In this document: one piece after another, positions 54,601 to 64,000 of the stretch
Layout: every line of letters begins with the position of its first letter
Position numbering within the stretch: position 1 is the first letter of the stretch
NCBI GenBank assembly: GCA_963667505.2
Contig: OY763490.2
Location: 1,860,001 to 1,924,000, forward strand
Direction: 5' to 3'
Source: Aldehydirespirator sp963667505
GTDB taxonomy: Bacteria; Actinomycetota; Acidimicrobiia; Acidimicrobiales; Aldehydirespiratoraceae
Length of the DNA stretch: 64,000 nucleotides
The notes under the pieces: model-generated
Databases searched by the model: none
What the model saw: only the letters and a program-made list of their open reading frames with translations
Told to the model about the DNA's origin: nothing
Made by a program: the position numbers and the translations under genes

Positions 54601-57600
54601 GGCCCGGACGACGTTGGCGGTGGTGGCGGTGGACGAGGCCTCGGCCGTCGCATCGCCGATGGCATAGGCGGCCGTCAGCACGCCGTCCAGGTAGCCCACC
54701 AGGCCGCCCGCGTTGGCCTCGGAGGTGTTGGTTCCCGTGACCTTGGCCGTCACATCGCCCCGGGCGAAAGAGGCCGTGACCGTGGCGCTGGATGTCACCT
54801 GTCCGACGAGACCGCCGGCGATCACCTGCATGGCTGACGAGTTCGTGTCGCTGACCTCACCCTCCACGTCGGCCCATGAGTAGCTGCTGACGATCTCTCC
54901 ACTGCTCCCCTCCACTGCTCCGATGAGGCCGCCGACGTACAACTCCTTGGTATCAGCGGAGAAGTTGAAGGTCTTGGCCGTGACCGAGCCGGTGGTGTAG
55001 CTGCCCTCCACCGTCTTGTTGTTGAGCCGGCCGGCCAGGCCGCCGACGTACACGTCATCGCTGCGGGCCGTGCTGCCGCCGAAGGTGATGTCGACGTTGG
55101 TCAGGCCCAGGTTCTTGACGCTGCCCTGGAGGTAGCCGAACAACCCGGCGTAGCGCCCCGACTCGGTGGCACCAGCCCGATTGATGAAGAGGTTGGCGAT
55201 GGTGTACGGACCGCCGTCGCCGGAGGAGTCGGTGTCGTTGTTCCCGTCGAAGTCGCCGGTGTAGGTCACGTCGGTGACCACCAAGGTGTCCTTGTTGGTT
55301 TGGGCCCCGAGGATGGGATCCCAGCCCTTGCCGCTGTCGTAGTAGGTGTCGTCGGTGCGGTCGCCCGCCGTGCCGGTGTCGAAGTCGAGGTTGGCCCGCA
55401 GCTCGTAGCCGGTGCAGATCTTGCTAGCCAGCGCGGTCTCGTCGTCGTTGCAGCCCATTCGGGCCTTAGGGGTGGCGAACGCCTGGGCGTAGTTCAAGGT
55501 GTAGTCGTAGTCGTAGGTGCTGGTGTAAAAGCCGTCGTTGTCGGAGTCGTAGTCGTCGCCCGTGCCGTCGCCGTCGAGGTCCCAGCGGATGGCGTTGAGC
55601 TGGGCGAGGGTGGTGATCTCGATCAGGCCGTCGTCGTCGGCGTCGTAGTCGTTGCCGGGACTGGCGCTGATGGTGCTCCACGGGCCGTAGTCGTAGCCGG
55701 TCTTGGTGCCCGCCACCCGGAAGGTGTAGATGGCACCACTGGTGAGGGCCATCACGCTGCTCGTCGTGCCGGAGATGCCGGTCACCGCAGTCCACGAGGT
55801 GGCGGAGGCATCCTTGTACTCCAGCACGTAGCCGTCGGCGTTGGTGACGGCATCCCAGGAGAGGCTGATCGCGGTGGGCGTAGTTGGACTGACCCATAGA
55901 TTCGCCGGCGCAGCCAGGCCGTAATCGTCGTCTTTGATGGTGAGCGACGCCCCCGACGACGGCATGGCCACCCAGTTCTGGGCCGTGGTCGGGGTGAGGG
56001 TCACCGACTTGTCGTTAGCGGCGTTGACCGTGTTGTTGACCGCGGAAACGGTGAGCGTGCCGGTGGTGGCACCGGCGGCGATGGTGAGGTCGGATGTGGG
56101 CGTGCTGCCCGACGCCAGCGTGTAGGCGGTGGCGTCGGTGCTGATGGCGATGACGATCGGCTCCTCCTGGGCCGCGCTGATGGTGGCGGTGAGCGTGGTC
56201 GAGGCCACCGGGCTCGAGCCGCAGGCCGCGGCGTCGGAGCCCCTCGTGGTTTCGCAGATGCTGGTGGGCGACACGGCCACGGTCACCGAGGCCCGCTGGG
56301 CGCTGGCGGTCAGGCCGTGCTTCAGCGCCGGGTACTGGCTGCCGGTGCCGAAGTTCCACGGGTCTTGGGTGCCGGCCGTGGTGGAGTCGAGGTCGATGTC
56401 CCAGTCCTTGTAGATGTCGTTGGCCCCGGTGCCGTAGGCGGTGGGGGTCTGGAGCTGGCTGGTGGTCTTGGCCGTGCCCGCGCCGGTGGCGGTGATTGTC
56501 GAGGTGGTGGAGTCCCAGTAGTTGTCGGTGTCGGTGACGCCGGAGCCCTTCGAGCCGGCGAGGCCGCCGACGTTGGTGGTGGGGCTGGCGCCGCCGCTGG
56601 TGGTGGGCTTGCCGGTGGAGAACGAGGCGGTGACCGTGCCGGCCTGGATGTTTCCGATGAGGCCGCCCGCGGTGAGGGTGGCCGTGTTGGCCGTGGCCGT
56701 GGTCTTGGACTCCGGGTGGGCGTGGGAGTAGCCGGCCTTCACGGCGCCGTTCTTGACCCGCCCGACGAGGCCGCCCGCCTCGGGCCCGGCGCCGGTGGCC
56801 GACTCGCTCAGCGCGGTTGCCGAGCCGGTGCTGAAGCTGGCCGCGGTCTCCGACGAGCTGCCGTCCTGGATCCCCACCAGGCCGCCGGCGAAGGCCCCCA
56901 GGCTGGCGGTGGTGCTCTTCTGCTCGGCGGTGACCGCCGCCCGGGCGTAGCTGCTGATGATCGTGCCGGTGCTCTCCCCGACGAGGCCGCCCGCAAACGC
57001 CTCTTCTTCGGTGACGGCCGGGCTGGTGTTGGTGTTGTCGGACTGGGTGGCCTTGATCGTTCCCACCACCGAACTGCCGGAGATCGCGCCCTGGTTCTTG
57101 CCGGCGATGCCCCCGGCGTACACGTCGACGGCGGCGGTGGCGGTGGCGTTGGTGGCGACGGTGACGCTCACGCCGGTGAGCTTGAGGTTGCGGACCTCGC
57201 CCGCCGTGCCGATCTGGGCGAACAGGCCGGCGTGGGCCACCGTGCTCGAGCCGCTGCGGTTGATGAACAGGTTGGAGATGGTGTAGGTGCCGCGGTTGCC
57301 CTCGAACTCGCCGGTGAAGGCCCGGCTGGTGGCCTCGCCGGCGGTGGCGCCGATGGGCAGCCAGCCCTGGCCGGTGTTGTAGGGGCTGGCATTCAGGTCG
57401 AGGTTGCCGGTGAGCTCGTAGCCCAAGCAGCCGAGGTTGCCGGTGCCCCCGCCGCTCCCGGAGAGGATGGACACCACCTCTTCGCCACAGCCCAGGTTCG
57501 CCTCGGCGCTGGAGAAGACCGCGGTGTAGTTGGTGGTGTAGTCGTACTCGCCGTCGTCGACGTAGTCGCCGTCGTTGTTGGAGTCGTAGGTGTCGCCCAC

Positions 57601-60600
57601 GCCGTCGCCGTCGAGGTCCCAGCGGACGGCGTTCAGCTTGGCCAGGGAGTCGATGTCGATGAGGCGGTCGTTGTCGGCGTCGTAGTCGGTCTGGCTGGTG
57701 GTGGTGCTGGCCGCGGCCGACGGCGCCGAGTCGTCGTAGCCGTCCTTGGTGGCGATGACCCGGAAGTAGTACTTCGTGTTGTTGCTCAGCCCGCTGGTGA
57801 CCTTGTGGGTGGTGGTCGAGCCGCTGGAGATGGTGGCCGGGCTGCCGGTGGCGTGCGTGGCGAACGTGGCCGACGTGCTCCACTGCACGGTGTAGCCCTC
57901 GGCGCCGGTGACCGCCGTCCAGTCCACCTGCACCTTGGCCTGCTGCACCGACAGCTTCACGCCCGTGGGCTGGGCCAGGATGTCGTCGTCTTTGATGGTC
58001 AGCGCGTCGCCACTCACGGAGAGCCAGTTCTGGGCGGTGCTCCCGGTGATGCTCAGCGAATTGTCGGCCGGCGAGGCGGTGCCGCAGACGCCGGTGCCGC
58101 ACTTGGTGTTGTTCACCGCCGTCAGCGTGGCCGTGCCCTGCGTCTGGCCGGCGGTGATGGTGATCGGGCCGCTCACCGTGTAGGCCGCATTCGGCGTCAC
58201 GGTCAAGGTGACGTCGACTTCCTGGGCCGGCCCGAGCGTGGCGGTGATGGTGGTGGAGGTGACAGGGCTGGCGCCGCAGGCGGCGGTATTGGTGCCCTTG
58301 GTGGTCTCGCAGATGGTGGTGGGCGACACGGCGATCCCGAGCGTGCCGCGCTGGTCGGCGGGCGTGAGGTCGTAGTCGATGGTCGGATACTGGCTGGCGG
58401 TGCCGAGATCCCAGGGGTCGTCGTTGCCGGTGACGCCGTCCACGTCGACGTTCCAGCCGGCGTAGATGCCGGTGTAGGTGGTGGGCGACTGGAGCTCGTT
58501 GGTGGTCTTGGCCGTGCCCTCGCCGGTGCCGGTGATGCCCGAGGTGGTGGAGTCCCAATAGGAGCTGGTGACGGTGCCGGTGGCCTGGTGGCCGACGAGC
58601 CCGCCCCGGCGCGTTGTGAGGCTGGCGCCGCCCGAGGTGGTGGGCGTGCCGGTGGTGAACGAGGCCACGACGTTGCCGCCGGACTGATGGCCGATCAGGC
58701 CGCCGGCCTCCAGCGTGGCGCCGGTGGCCGTCGCGGTGGTCTTGGCCTCCGGGTGGGCGTGCGAGTAGGTGGCCGTCACGGTGCCGGACAGATCTCCGAT
58801 CAGGCCGCCGGCGTACGCGTTGGCGCCGGAGGGGGAGCGGCTGTCGGCGATGACCGTGCCCGTGGAGTAGGAGGCGGCCGTGGACCCGCCGGTGCCTTGG
58901 CGGCCGGCGATGCCCCCCGCCGCGGCCTTCCTGCCGGTCGCGTTGCCGAATTGTTCCGCCTTCACGGCGACCCGGGCGAAGGTGCTCAAGATGGCGCCCG
59001 TGTTGTCGCCGACGATGCCGCCCGCGTAGGCGTCCAACTCCGACGTGTTGTTGGCGATGTCGCTCTGGCGGGCCGCCACCGAGCCGACGGCGGAGCTGTT
59101 CTCGATGGTCCCGGCGCTGGTGGCCGCGATGGCGCCCGCGTAGATGTCAACCGCGGTGGCCGTTCGGGCCGCGACGCTCACGCCCCGGAGCTTGAGGTTC
59201 TTCACGGTGGCGGTGCTGCCGAGCTGGGCGAAGAGGCCGGCGTGGGCGACGGCGCCGGCGCCGCTGCGGTTGATGTGGAGGTTCTTGATGGTGTAGCTGC
59301 TCGAGTCGCCGTCGAAGACGCCGGTGTATGCCCGGGAGGTCGTGGAGTTGGCGGTGGCGCCGATGGGCAGCCAGCCCTGGCCGCTGTTGTAATAGGTGTC
59401 GTCGGTGCGGGTCCCCTTGGTGCCGGTGTCGAAGTCGAGGCTGGCGGTCAGCTCGTAGCCCTTGCAGTCCAGGTTGCCGGTGTCCTGGTGGGACATGATG
59501 CTGGCCACCTCCTCGTTGCAGCCCATGTTGGCCTCGGCGTTGGTGAAGACGCCGGTGTAGTTGGTGGTGTAGTCGTAATCGTTGGAATCGGTGTAGTCGC
59601 CGTCGTTGTTGTCGTCGTGTTTGTCGCCTGCGCCGTCGCCGTCGAGGTCCCAGCGGATGGCGTTCAGCTTGGCCAGGGTGTCGACCTCGATGAGGCCGTC
59701 GTTGTCGGAGTCGTAGTCCACTTTGCCGGTGGTGGGGGTGGTGCTCACCGAGTCGGAGACCACGGAGTCTTGGTAGCCGGCCTTGGTGGCGGTGACCCGG
59801 AAGTAATACTTCGTGCCGCTGGTGAGCCCGGTGGTGATCTTGTGGGTGGTGGTCGAGCCGCTGGAGATGGTGGCCGGGCTGCCGGTGGCGTGCGTGGCGA
59901 ACGTGGCCGACGTGCTCCACTCCACCTTGTAGCCGCCCGCGCCGGTGACCGCCGTCCAGTCCACCTGCACCTTGGCGCCGTCCACCGCCAACTTCACGCC
60001 GGTGGGCTTGGCCAGGGTGTCGTCGTCCTTGATGGTGAGGTCGACGCCCGCGGTCGGCTTCGCCTCCACCCAGTTCGAGTCGATCGTCTGGGTGAGGGTC
60101 ACGGTGTTGTCGGCCGTCGTCGTGGTGCCGCAGACCCCGGTGCCGCAGTTGGCGTTGTTCACCGCCGTCAGCGTGACCTGGCCGGAGGTGGACCCGGCGG
60201 CGATGGTGATGGTGGCGCTGGTCAGCGTGTATTCGGTGGCGGACTGGCCGAGCGTGACGGTGACGGGAACGTCCTGTGCGGGGTTGAGCGTGGCGGTGAC
60301 CGTGGTGGCGTGACGGTTGTCGGTCCCGCAGGCATAGGTGACGCCCTGGGTGGTCCCATAGCCGTCAGCCGACTCGCAGATGGCGGAGTGCCCCGTGCTC
60401 AAGGTGACCGCGGCCCGCTGGTCGGCGGCGGTCAGGCCGTACTTGAGCGCCGGATACTGGGTGGCGGTGCCGAAGTCCCACGGGTCTTGCGTGCCGGTCA
60501 GGGTGGTGTCGAGGTCGATGTCCCAGTGCTGGTATATGCCCGTGTTGCCGTATTGGGTGGGGCTCTGGAGCTCGGAGGTGGTCTTGGCCGTGCCCAGCGC

Positions 60601-63600
60601 GCTGGACGATTCGCCCGAGGTGGTGGAGTCCCAGTAGTTGTTGGTGTCGGTCACGCCGGAGGAGTTCTTCGAGCCGGCGAGGCCGCCTTTGTTGGCAGTG
60701 GGGCTGCTGCCGCCGCTGGTGGTGGGCGTGCCGGTGGAGAACGAGGCGGTGACCGTGCCGGCCTGGATGCGGCCGATGAGGCCGCCGGCGGTGAGCGTGG
60801 CGCCGCTGGTGGAACTGCCCGTCTTGGCCTCGGCGTCGGCGTGGGAGTAGGAGGCCCGCACCGTGCCCGCGTTCTGGTAGCCCAGCAGGCCGCCCGCATA
60901 CGGCGCCGCGCCCGACGTGGAGCGGCTGTCGGCGGTGGCCGAGCCGGTGGAGAAGGCGGCGGTGATCGAGCCGCCGGTGTCCTGGTGGCCGGCGACGCCG
61001 CCCGCGTAGGCGCCGAGGCTGTTGGCGCCGCCGAGCTGCTCGGCGGTGGCGGTGACCCGGGCGTAGCTGCTGGTGATCGAGCCCGTGTTGCGGCCCACGA
61101 GGCCGCCGGCGAAGGCCTCTTCTTCGTCGACGGTGGCGTTGGTGTTGTTGCTCTGGACGGCCTTGACCGCGCCCACCATGGCGGCGCCCTCGATGGTGCC
61201 GGCGTTGGTGCCGGCGACGGCCCCGGCGAACACGTCGGCGGCGGTGGAGGCGGCGGCATTGGTGGTGACGGTGACGTTCACGCCGGTGAGCTTGAGGTTC
61301 TCCACCGTGCCCGTGCTGCCGATCTGGGCGAAGAGGCCGGCGTGGGCCACGTTGGCGGTGCTGCCGCTGCGGTTGATGAACAGGTTGGAGATGGTGTAGG
61401 GCCCGCCGTCGCCGGAGGAGTCGGTGTCGCTGTTGCCGTCGAAGGTGGCGGTGAAGGCGCTGGCCGTGGTCTGGCCCGCGGTGGCGCCGATGGGCAGCCA
61501 GCCCTGGCCGGTGTTGTAGGGGCTGGTGTTCAAGTCGAGGCTGGCGCGCAGTTCGTAGCCGGTACACGCCGGGTTGCCGGTGTCGTTGGACATGATGGAG
61601 GCCTCCGCCTCGTTGCAGCCCATGTTGTCCTCGGCGTTGGTGAAGACCCCGGTGTAGTTGGTGGTGTAGTCGTACTCGCCGGGATCGGTGTAGTCGCCGT
61701 CGCTGTTGGAGTCGTGCTTGTCGCCAACGCCGTCGCCGTCGAGATCCCAGCGGATGGCGTTCAGCTCGGCCACGGTGTCGACCTCGATCAGGCCGTCGTT
61801 GTCGACGTCGTAGTCGGTGTTGCCGGTGGTGGGGGTGGCGCTGACCGAGTCGGAGGGCACCGAGTCGTCGTAGCCGGTTCGGACGGCGGTCACCCGGAAG
61901 TAGTACTTGGTGCCGCTGGTGAGCCCGCTGGTGATGCTGTGGTTGGTGGTCGTGCCGGTGGAGATGGTGGCCGGGCTGCCGGTGGCGTGCGTGGCGAACG
62001 TGCTCGACGTGCTCCACTCCACCTTGTAGCCGGTGGCGTCGGAGACCGCCGTCCAGTCCACCCGGGCGTTGGTCCCGTGTACGGCCACCCTCACGCCGGT
62101 GGGCTTGGCCAGGTCGTCGTCGTCTTTGATGGTCAGCGACACGCCCGCCGAGGGCATGGCCACCCAGTTGTGGCCCGTGGCCGGGGTGAGGGTCACGCTG
62201 TTGTCGGCCGCGTCCACCTTGTTGTTGACCGCGGTGACGGTCACGGTGCCAGTGGTGGACCCGGCGGCGATGGTGAGGGTGGAGCTGCTGAGCGTGTAGG
62301 CGTTGTTGGTGCTGACGGTGAGCGTGATCGGCACTTCCTGGGCCGGGCTGATGGTGGCCGTCAGCGTGGCCGAGTTGACGCCGGTGCCGCAGGCGTTGGC
62401 ATTGGTGCCCTTGGTGCTCTCGCAGATGGTGGCGGGCGACACGGCCACGGTCACCGAGGCCCGCTGGGCGCCAGTGGTGTGAGGGGAATAGTCGAGCACC
62501 GGGTACTGGCTGGCGGTGCCGAAGTCCCAGGGGTCGTCGTTGCCGGCGGTGCCGTCCACGTTCACGTTCCAGTTGGCGTAGAGGTCGGTGCCGGTGCCGT
62601 AGGCGGTGGGCGATTGGAGGTCGGTGGTGGGCTCGCCCTCGGGAGAGTTGGTGTCGGCGTCGTCGGCGATCCCGGACGTGGTGGTGTCCCAGTAGCTGTG
62701 GGTGACGGTCCCGGACTGCGTCGCCCGCGAAGCCGCCCGAGTCGAGTCTCGTTCCACCGGTCGCCGCGCCCGTGTGCCCGCCCGTCGAGTAGGACGCTGT
62801 GATGGTGGCGCCGACGTCGTTGAACCCCACCAGGCCGCCGCGGGTGACGTTGCGGCCCTTGGCCGTGCCGGCGCCGTGGGAGTAGGCGGCGGTGATGGTT
62901 CCCTTGTTGATGGCCACTAGGCCCCCGGTCACGGCGTTGTTGTACAGAGTGCCGGTTGTCGTGCTGGTGGCGGTGACGTCTCCGGTGGCGAAACTGGCCG
63001 CGACGGTGTCGCCGGTGTCGTTCAGCCCCACCAGGCCGCCGGCGTGGCCTTCGTTGGAGCCGTTGGCGGTGGCGGTGACCGCGGCACGGGAGTAGCTGGA
63101 GCGGATCGTCCCGTCGTTCCAGCCCACCAGCCCGCCTGCGTACCCGTCGGCCAACAGGGAGGTGCCGCGGGTTATGGCGACAGCGCCAGGGAGCTCGAGC
63201 CGGTGACGGTTCCGCTGTTCTTGCCGGCCAGCGCACCGGCGTACACGTTGTGCGAGCCGGTCGAGGAGGTCAGAGCAGCGGTCACCGACACGCCTTCGAG
63301 GCGAACGTCCTTCACCTCCGCGCCGGTTCCCAGCACTCCGAACAGACCGGCGTACACGTTGCCGCTGGTGGCAGAGGAATTGATGAACAGGTTGGAGATC
63401 TTGTAGCTGGCCCGGTGGCCGTCGAACTCGCCGGTGTAGCCGGTGGTGGCGTCGCCGATGGGAGTCCACCCCGCGCCGGTGTTGTGGGGGCTGACGTTCA
63501 AGTCGATGTTGGCGGCGAGCTCGTAGCCGTCGCAGGCCGGGTTGCCGGTGTCGTTGGAGAGGGCGCCCGCCCCCTCGTTGCAGCCCATGTTCGCCTCGGC

Positions 63601-64000
63601 GTTGGGGAACGCGGTGTCGTAGGCCGTCTGGTTGGTGGCGTTGTCTACGGCGCCGTCGCCGTCGAGGTCGTAGCGGATGGCGTTGAGCTGGGCGGCGGTC
63701 TTGACCTCGATGAGGCCGTCGTTGTCGGCGTCGTAGTCGCCTGTGCCGGCGCTGGCCCGCGTGGTCGTGCTCTTCACGTCCGACGGCGGCTCGTCGGCGC
63801 CGCTCTTGGTGGGCAGGACGCGCACGTAGTAGGTGGTGTTGGCCGACAGCCCCGAGCTGATCGTGTGCGTGGTCGCGCTGTTGCCGGTTGTGGTCGCCTC
63901 AGTGGGGCTGCTCCAGTCGGTGCTCGACGTGCTGTTCCACTGCACCTTGTAGCCGGTGGCGCCGGTCACCGCCGTCCAGTCCACCCGGATCTTGGTGCCG
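36697..64000 (-). CDS. Giant GLUG/FN3/SLH surface protein (N-terminus beyond right edge; two compensating frameshifts)
   Basis: About 9,100 codons are visible, ending at the TAA at 36,697; the start lies beyond the right edge. From the N-terminal side: roughly 2.05-kb modules (54.2-64.0 kb) of Calx-beta-like strands, FN3, an Asp-rich calcium-type segment (DYD-DNDGLIEV, DLDGDG) and GLUG repeats. A region with NW-T-Q and cadherin-like segments (52.8-54.2 kb) and a long FN3 array (37.4-52.8 kb) follow, then three SLH domains. Many FN3 domains are split by another inserted FN3. The frame is shifted between about 63,190 and 62,715: a base is lost in the first junction and regained in the second, and the protein sequence stays GLUG-like throughout. 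If not an assembly error, this would truncate the protein. Known: such architectures are cell-surface adhesins. Inferred: it is anchored by its C-terminal SLH block, opposite in polarity to the left giant protein. Confidence 0.9.
36740..37290 (-). other. Three C-terminal S-layer homology domains of the right giant protein
   Basis: Units contain FVDVRPGHFAAAAVACLYRLGVTRG, FTDVPQTHFAAVGVGCVYNLGVARG and FGDVPRGHFAAESVACLYRQGITAG. Each is followed by Y-PS--VTRAQMA-FL-R. Cys-containing linkers (CQSG, CPEG) separate them and a short Pro-rich tail ends the protein. Such a triplet is the minimal anchor for secondary cell-wall polymers in known SLH proteins. Confidence 0.9.
45712..46525 (-). other. 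Three-level nested FN3 domain
   Basis: Reading on the minus strand: the outer domain opens (LSWTDPSDSSISKWQYRQ, 46,525-46,392). A middle domain opens (VTLDWPDPNDSSITGW, about 46,389-46,280). A complete inner domain follows (ITLSWDRPENLTVTSYQY to FRVRAMSTNFTSPWVTGL, about 46,278-45,995). The middle domain then closes (TSHSFNATLASGGSYTFEV, to about 45,868) and the outer closes (AWTKITPTGP to HGFQVRATNSSGTG, to about 45,712). Halves match only when paired in this bracket order. Confidence 0.68.
49360..50185 (-). other. Second three-level nested FN3 domain
   Basis: Outer opening NLAWTDPSDSAITGYEYL (about 50,180-50,045), middle opening VSLSWLAADSTQVSNITAW (about 50,043-49,930), complete inner domain ITLEWANPNNSSITKYQY to TYQVRGYIAADNTVAVTGL (about 49,927-49,672). 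The middle closes WATITTSGSTTAHTVANL to FQVRAVMLAGTT (to about 49,520) and the outer closes TWAAVPSSGAATTSHTF to FQIRAVTAGGAG (to about 49,360). Confidence 0.66.
52830..54170 (-). other. Calx-beta-like, NW-T-Q and cadherin-like segment of the right giant protein
   Basis: Between the last GLUG module and the FN3 array lie several different domains. They are a Calx-beta-like unit (ITLSLDPNQIYERVGG), a single FN3 and an NW-T-Q unit (SLDVTEPSTG, LTFTNSTWDTAQTVTVTAS). The last is a cadherin/Ig-like unit ending FQVEDSTGEVSGDYTITF, which includes a Cys pair (CRRRPNNVYC). Domain names are pattern-level assignments. Confidence 0.5.
54200..64000 (-). repeat. Large N-terminal modules of about 2.05 kb in the right giant gene
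   Basis: The Calx-beta-like opening (VAVSP--ICE-T or equivalent) recurs near 62,465, 60,410, 58,350, 56,295 and 54,200, a period of 2,050-2,095 bp. Each module then has KDDD, an FN3 (VDWTAV-GA-GY-V-WSTS-TFATHATG), DYD-DNDGLIEVDTLA-LNA-RWDLDGDG, a Cys-containing stretch (MGCNE, GYEL-A-LD) and five to seven GLUG repeats (AGGLVG-N-GTI--SY). It closes with YWDSTTSG, LQSPT-YG and PWDFGTASQYP. One partial module runs off the right edge. GLUG repeats occur in surface proteins and proteases and probably form a beta-solenoid; the Asp motifs suggest calcium binding. Confidence 0.8.
62710..63195 (-). other. Out-of-frame segment bounded by two single-base shifts
   Basis: Upstream of about 63,190 the coding frame reads GTVTGSSSL and would then stop at 63,172. 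Switching frame gives GAVAITRGTSLLADGYAGG and good GLUG repeats down to about 62,720. There the frame must switch back to read QSGTVTHSYWDTTTSG. The first junction is explained by one missing G in a G run, the second by one extra base in GCGGGCGAC. The segment itself is normal coding sequence. Confidence 0.8.

Noticed and set aside
56317..62802. A 2,161-codon open frame on the plus strand opposite the GLUG modules
   Set aside because: It is an antisense shadow created by high GC and the repeated codons of the real minus-strand gene. Its translation is Gly/Ala/Val/Arg-rich with no domains, and its period equals that of the real modules.

Overview
The window is very GC-rich chromosomal DNA, apparently from an actinobacterium and most likely a member of the Acidimicrobiia. 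This is inferred from three things: S-layer-homology (SLH) domains of the 'F-DV...ITRAQ-A-FL-R' type, an F420-type luciferase-like oxidoreductase, and probable leaderless promoters (a TANNNT hexamer 6-7 nt before the start codon). I see no rRNA, tRNA, CRISPR array, prophage or insertion sequence.

Layout. (1) Positions 1-17,230, minus strand: the first 5,743 codons of a giant secreted protein. It has a signal peptide, three SLH domains, a Pro/Gly linker and about 50 fibronectin type III (FN3) domains, and it runs off the left edge with no stop. (2) Positions 17,231-36,696: a compact block of ordinary genes. These are a YczE-type membrane protein, an AbiEi/DUF559-like protein, threonine aldolase, guanine deaminase, a haloalkane dehalogenase with a 3' frameshift, a small membrane protein, a VapBC-type toxin-antitoxin pair, an Fpg/MutM glycosylase with a 3' frameshift, EngB, a class V aminotransferase, a nitronate monooxygenase, an acyl-CoA dehydrogenase, a small protein plus retropepsin-like protease pair, an LLM oxidoreductase, a CBS-less IMP dehydrogenase/GMP reductase and a cytochrome P450. 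(3) Positions 36,697-64,000, minus strand: about 9,100 codons of a second giant surface protein whose start lies beyond the right edge. Its N-terminal part is made of roughly 2.05-kb modules (Calx-beta-like strand domain, FN3, Asp-rich calcium-type motif, GLUG repeats). Tandem FN3 domains follow, and it ends in three SLH domains.

The most unusual observations are these. In the second giant protein many FN3 domains are interrupted at the same point, after strand C, by a complete second FN3 domain, and two sites are nested three deep. A family of about 17 intergenic hairpin elements, with an inner stem that changes sequence but keeps its pairing, sits in short arrays just after stop codons, always on the same strand. 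Three direct repeats at exact 11-bp spacing abut the start codon of the antitoxin gene.

Four single-base frameshifts (two compensating in the second giant gene, one each in the dehalogenase and glycosylase genes) mean that residual assembly error must be considered before any of these genes is called broken.
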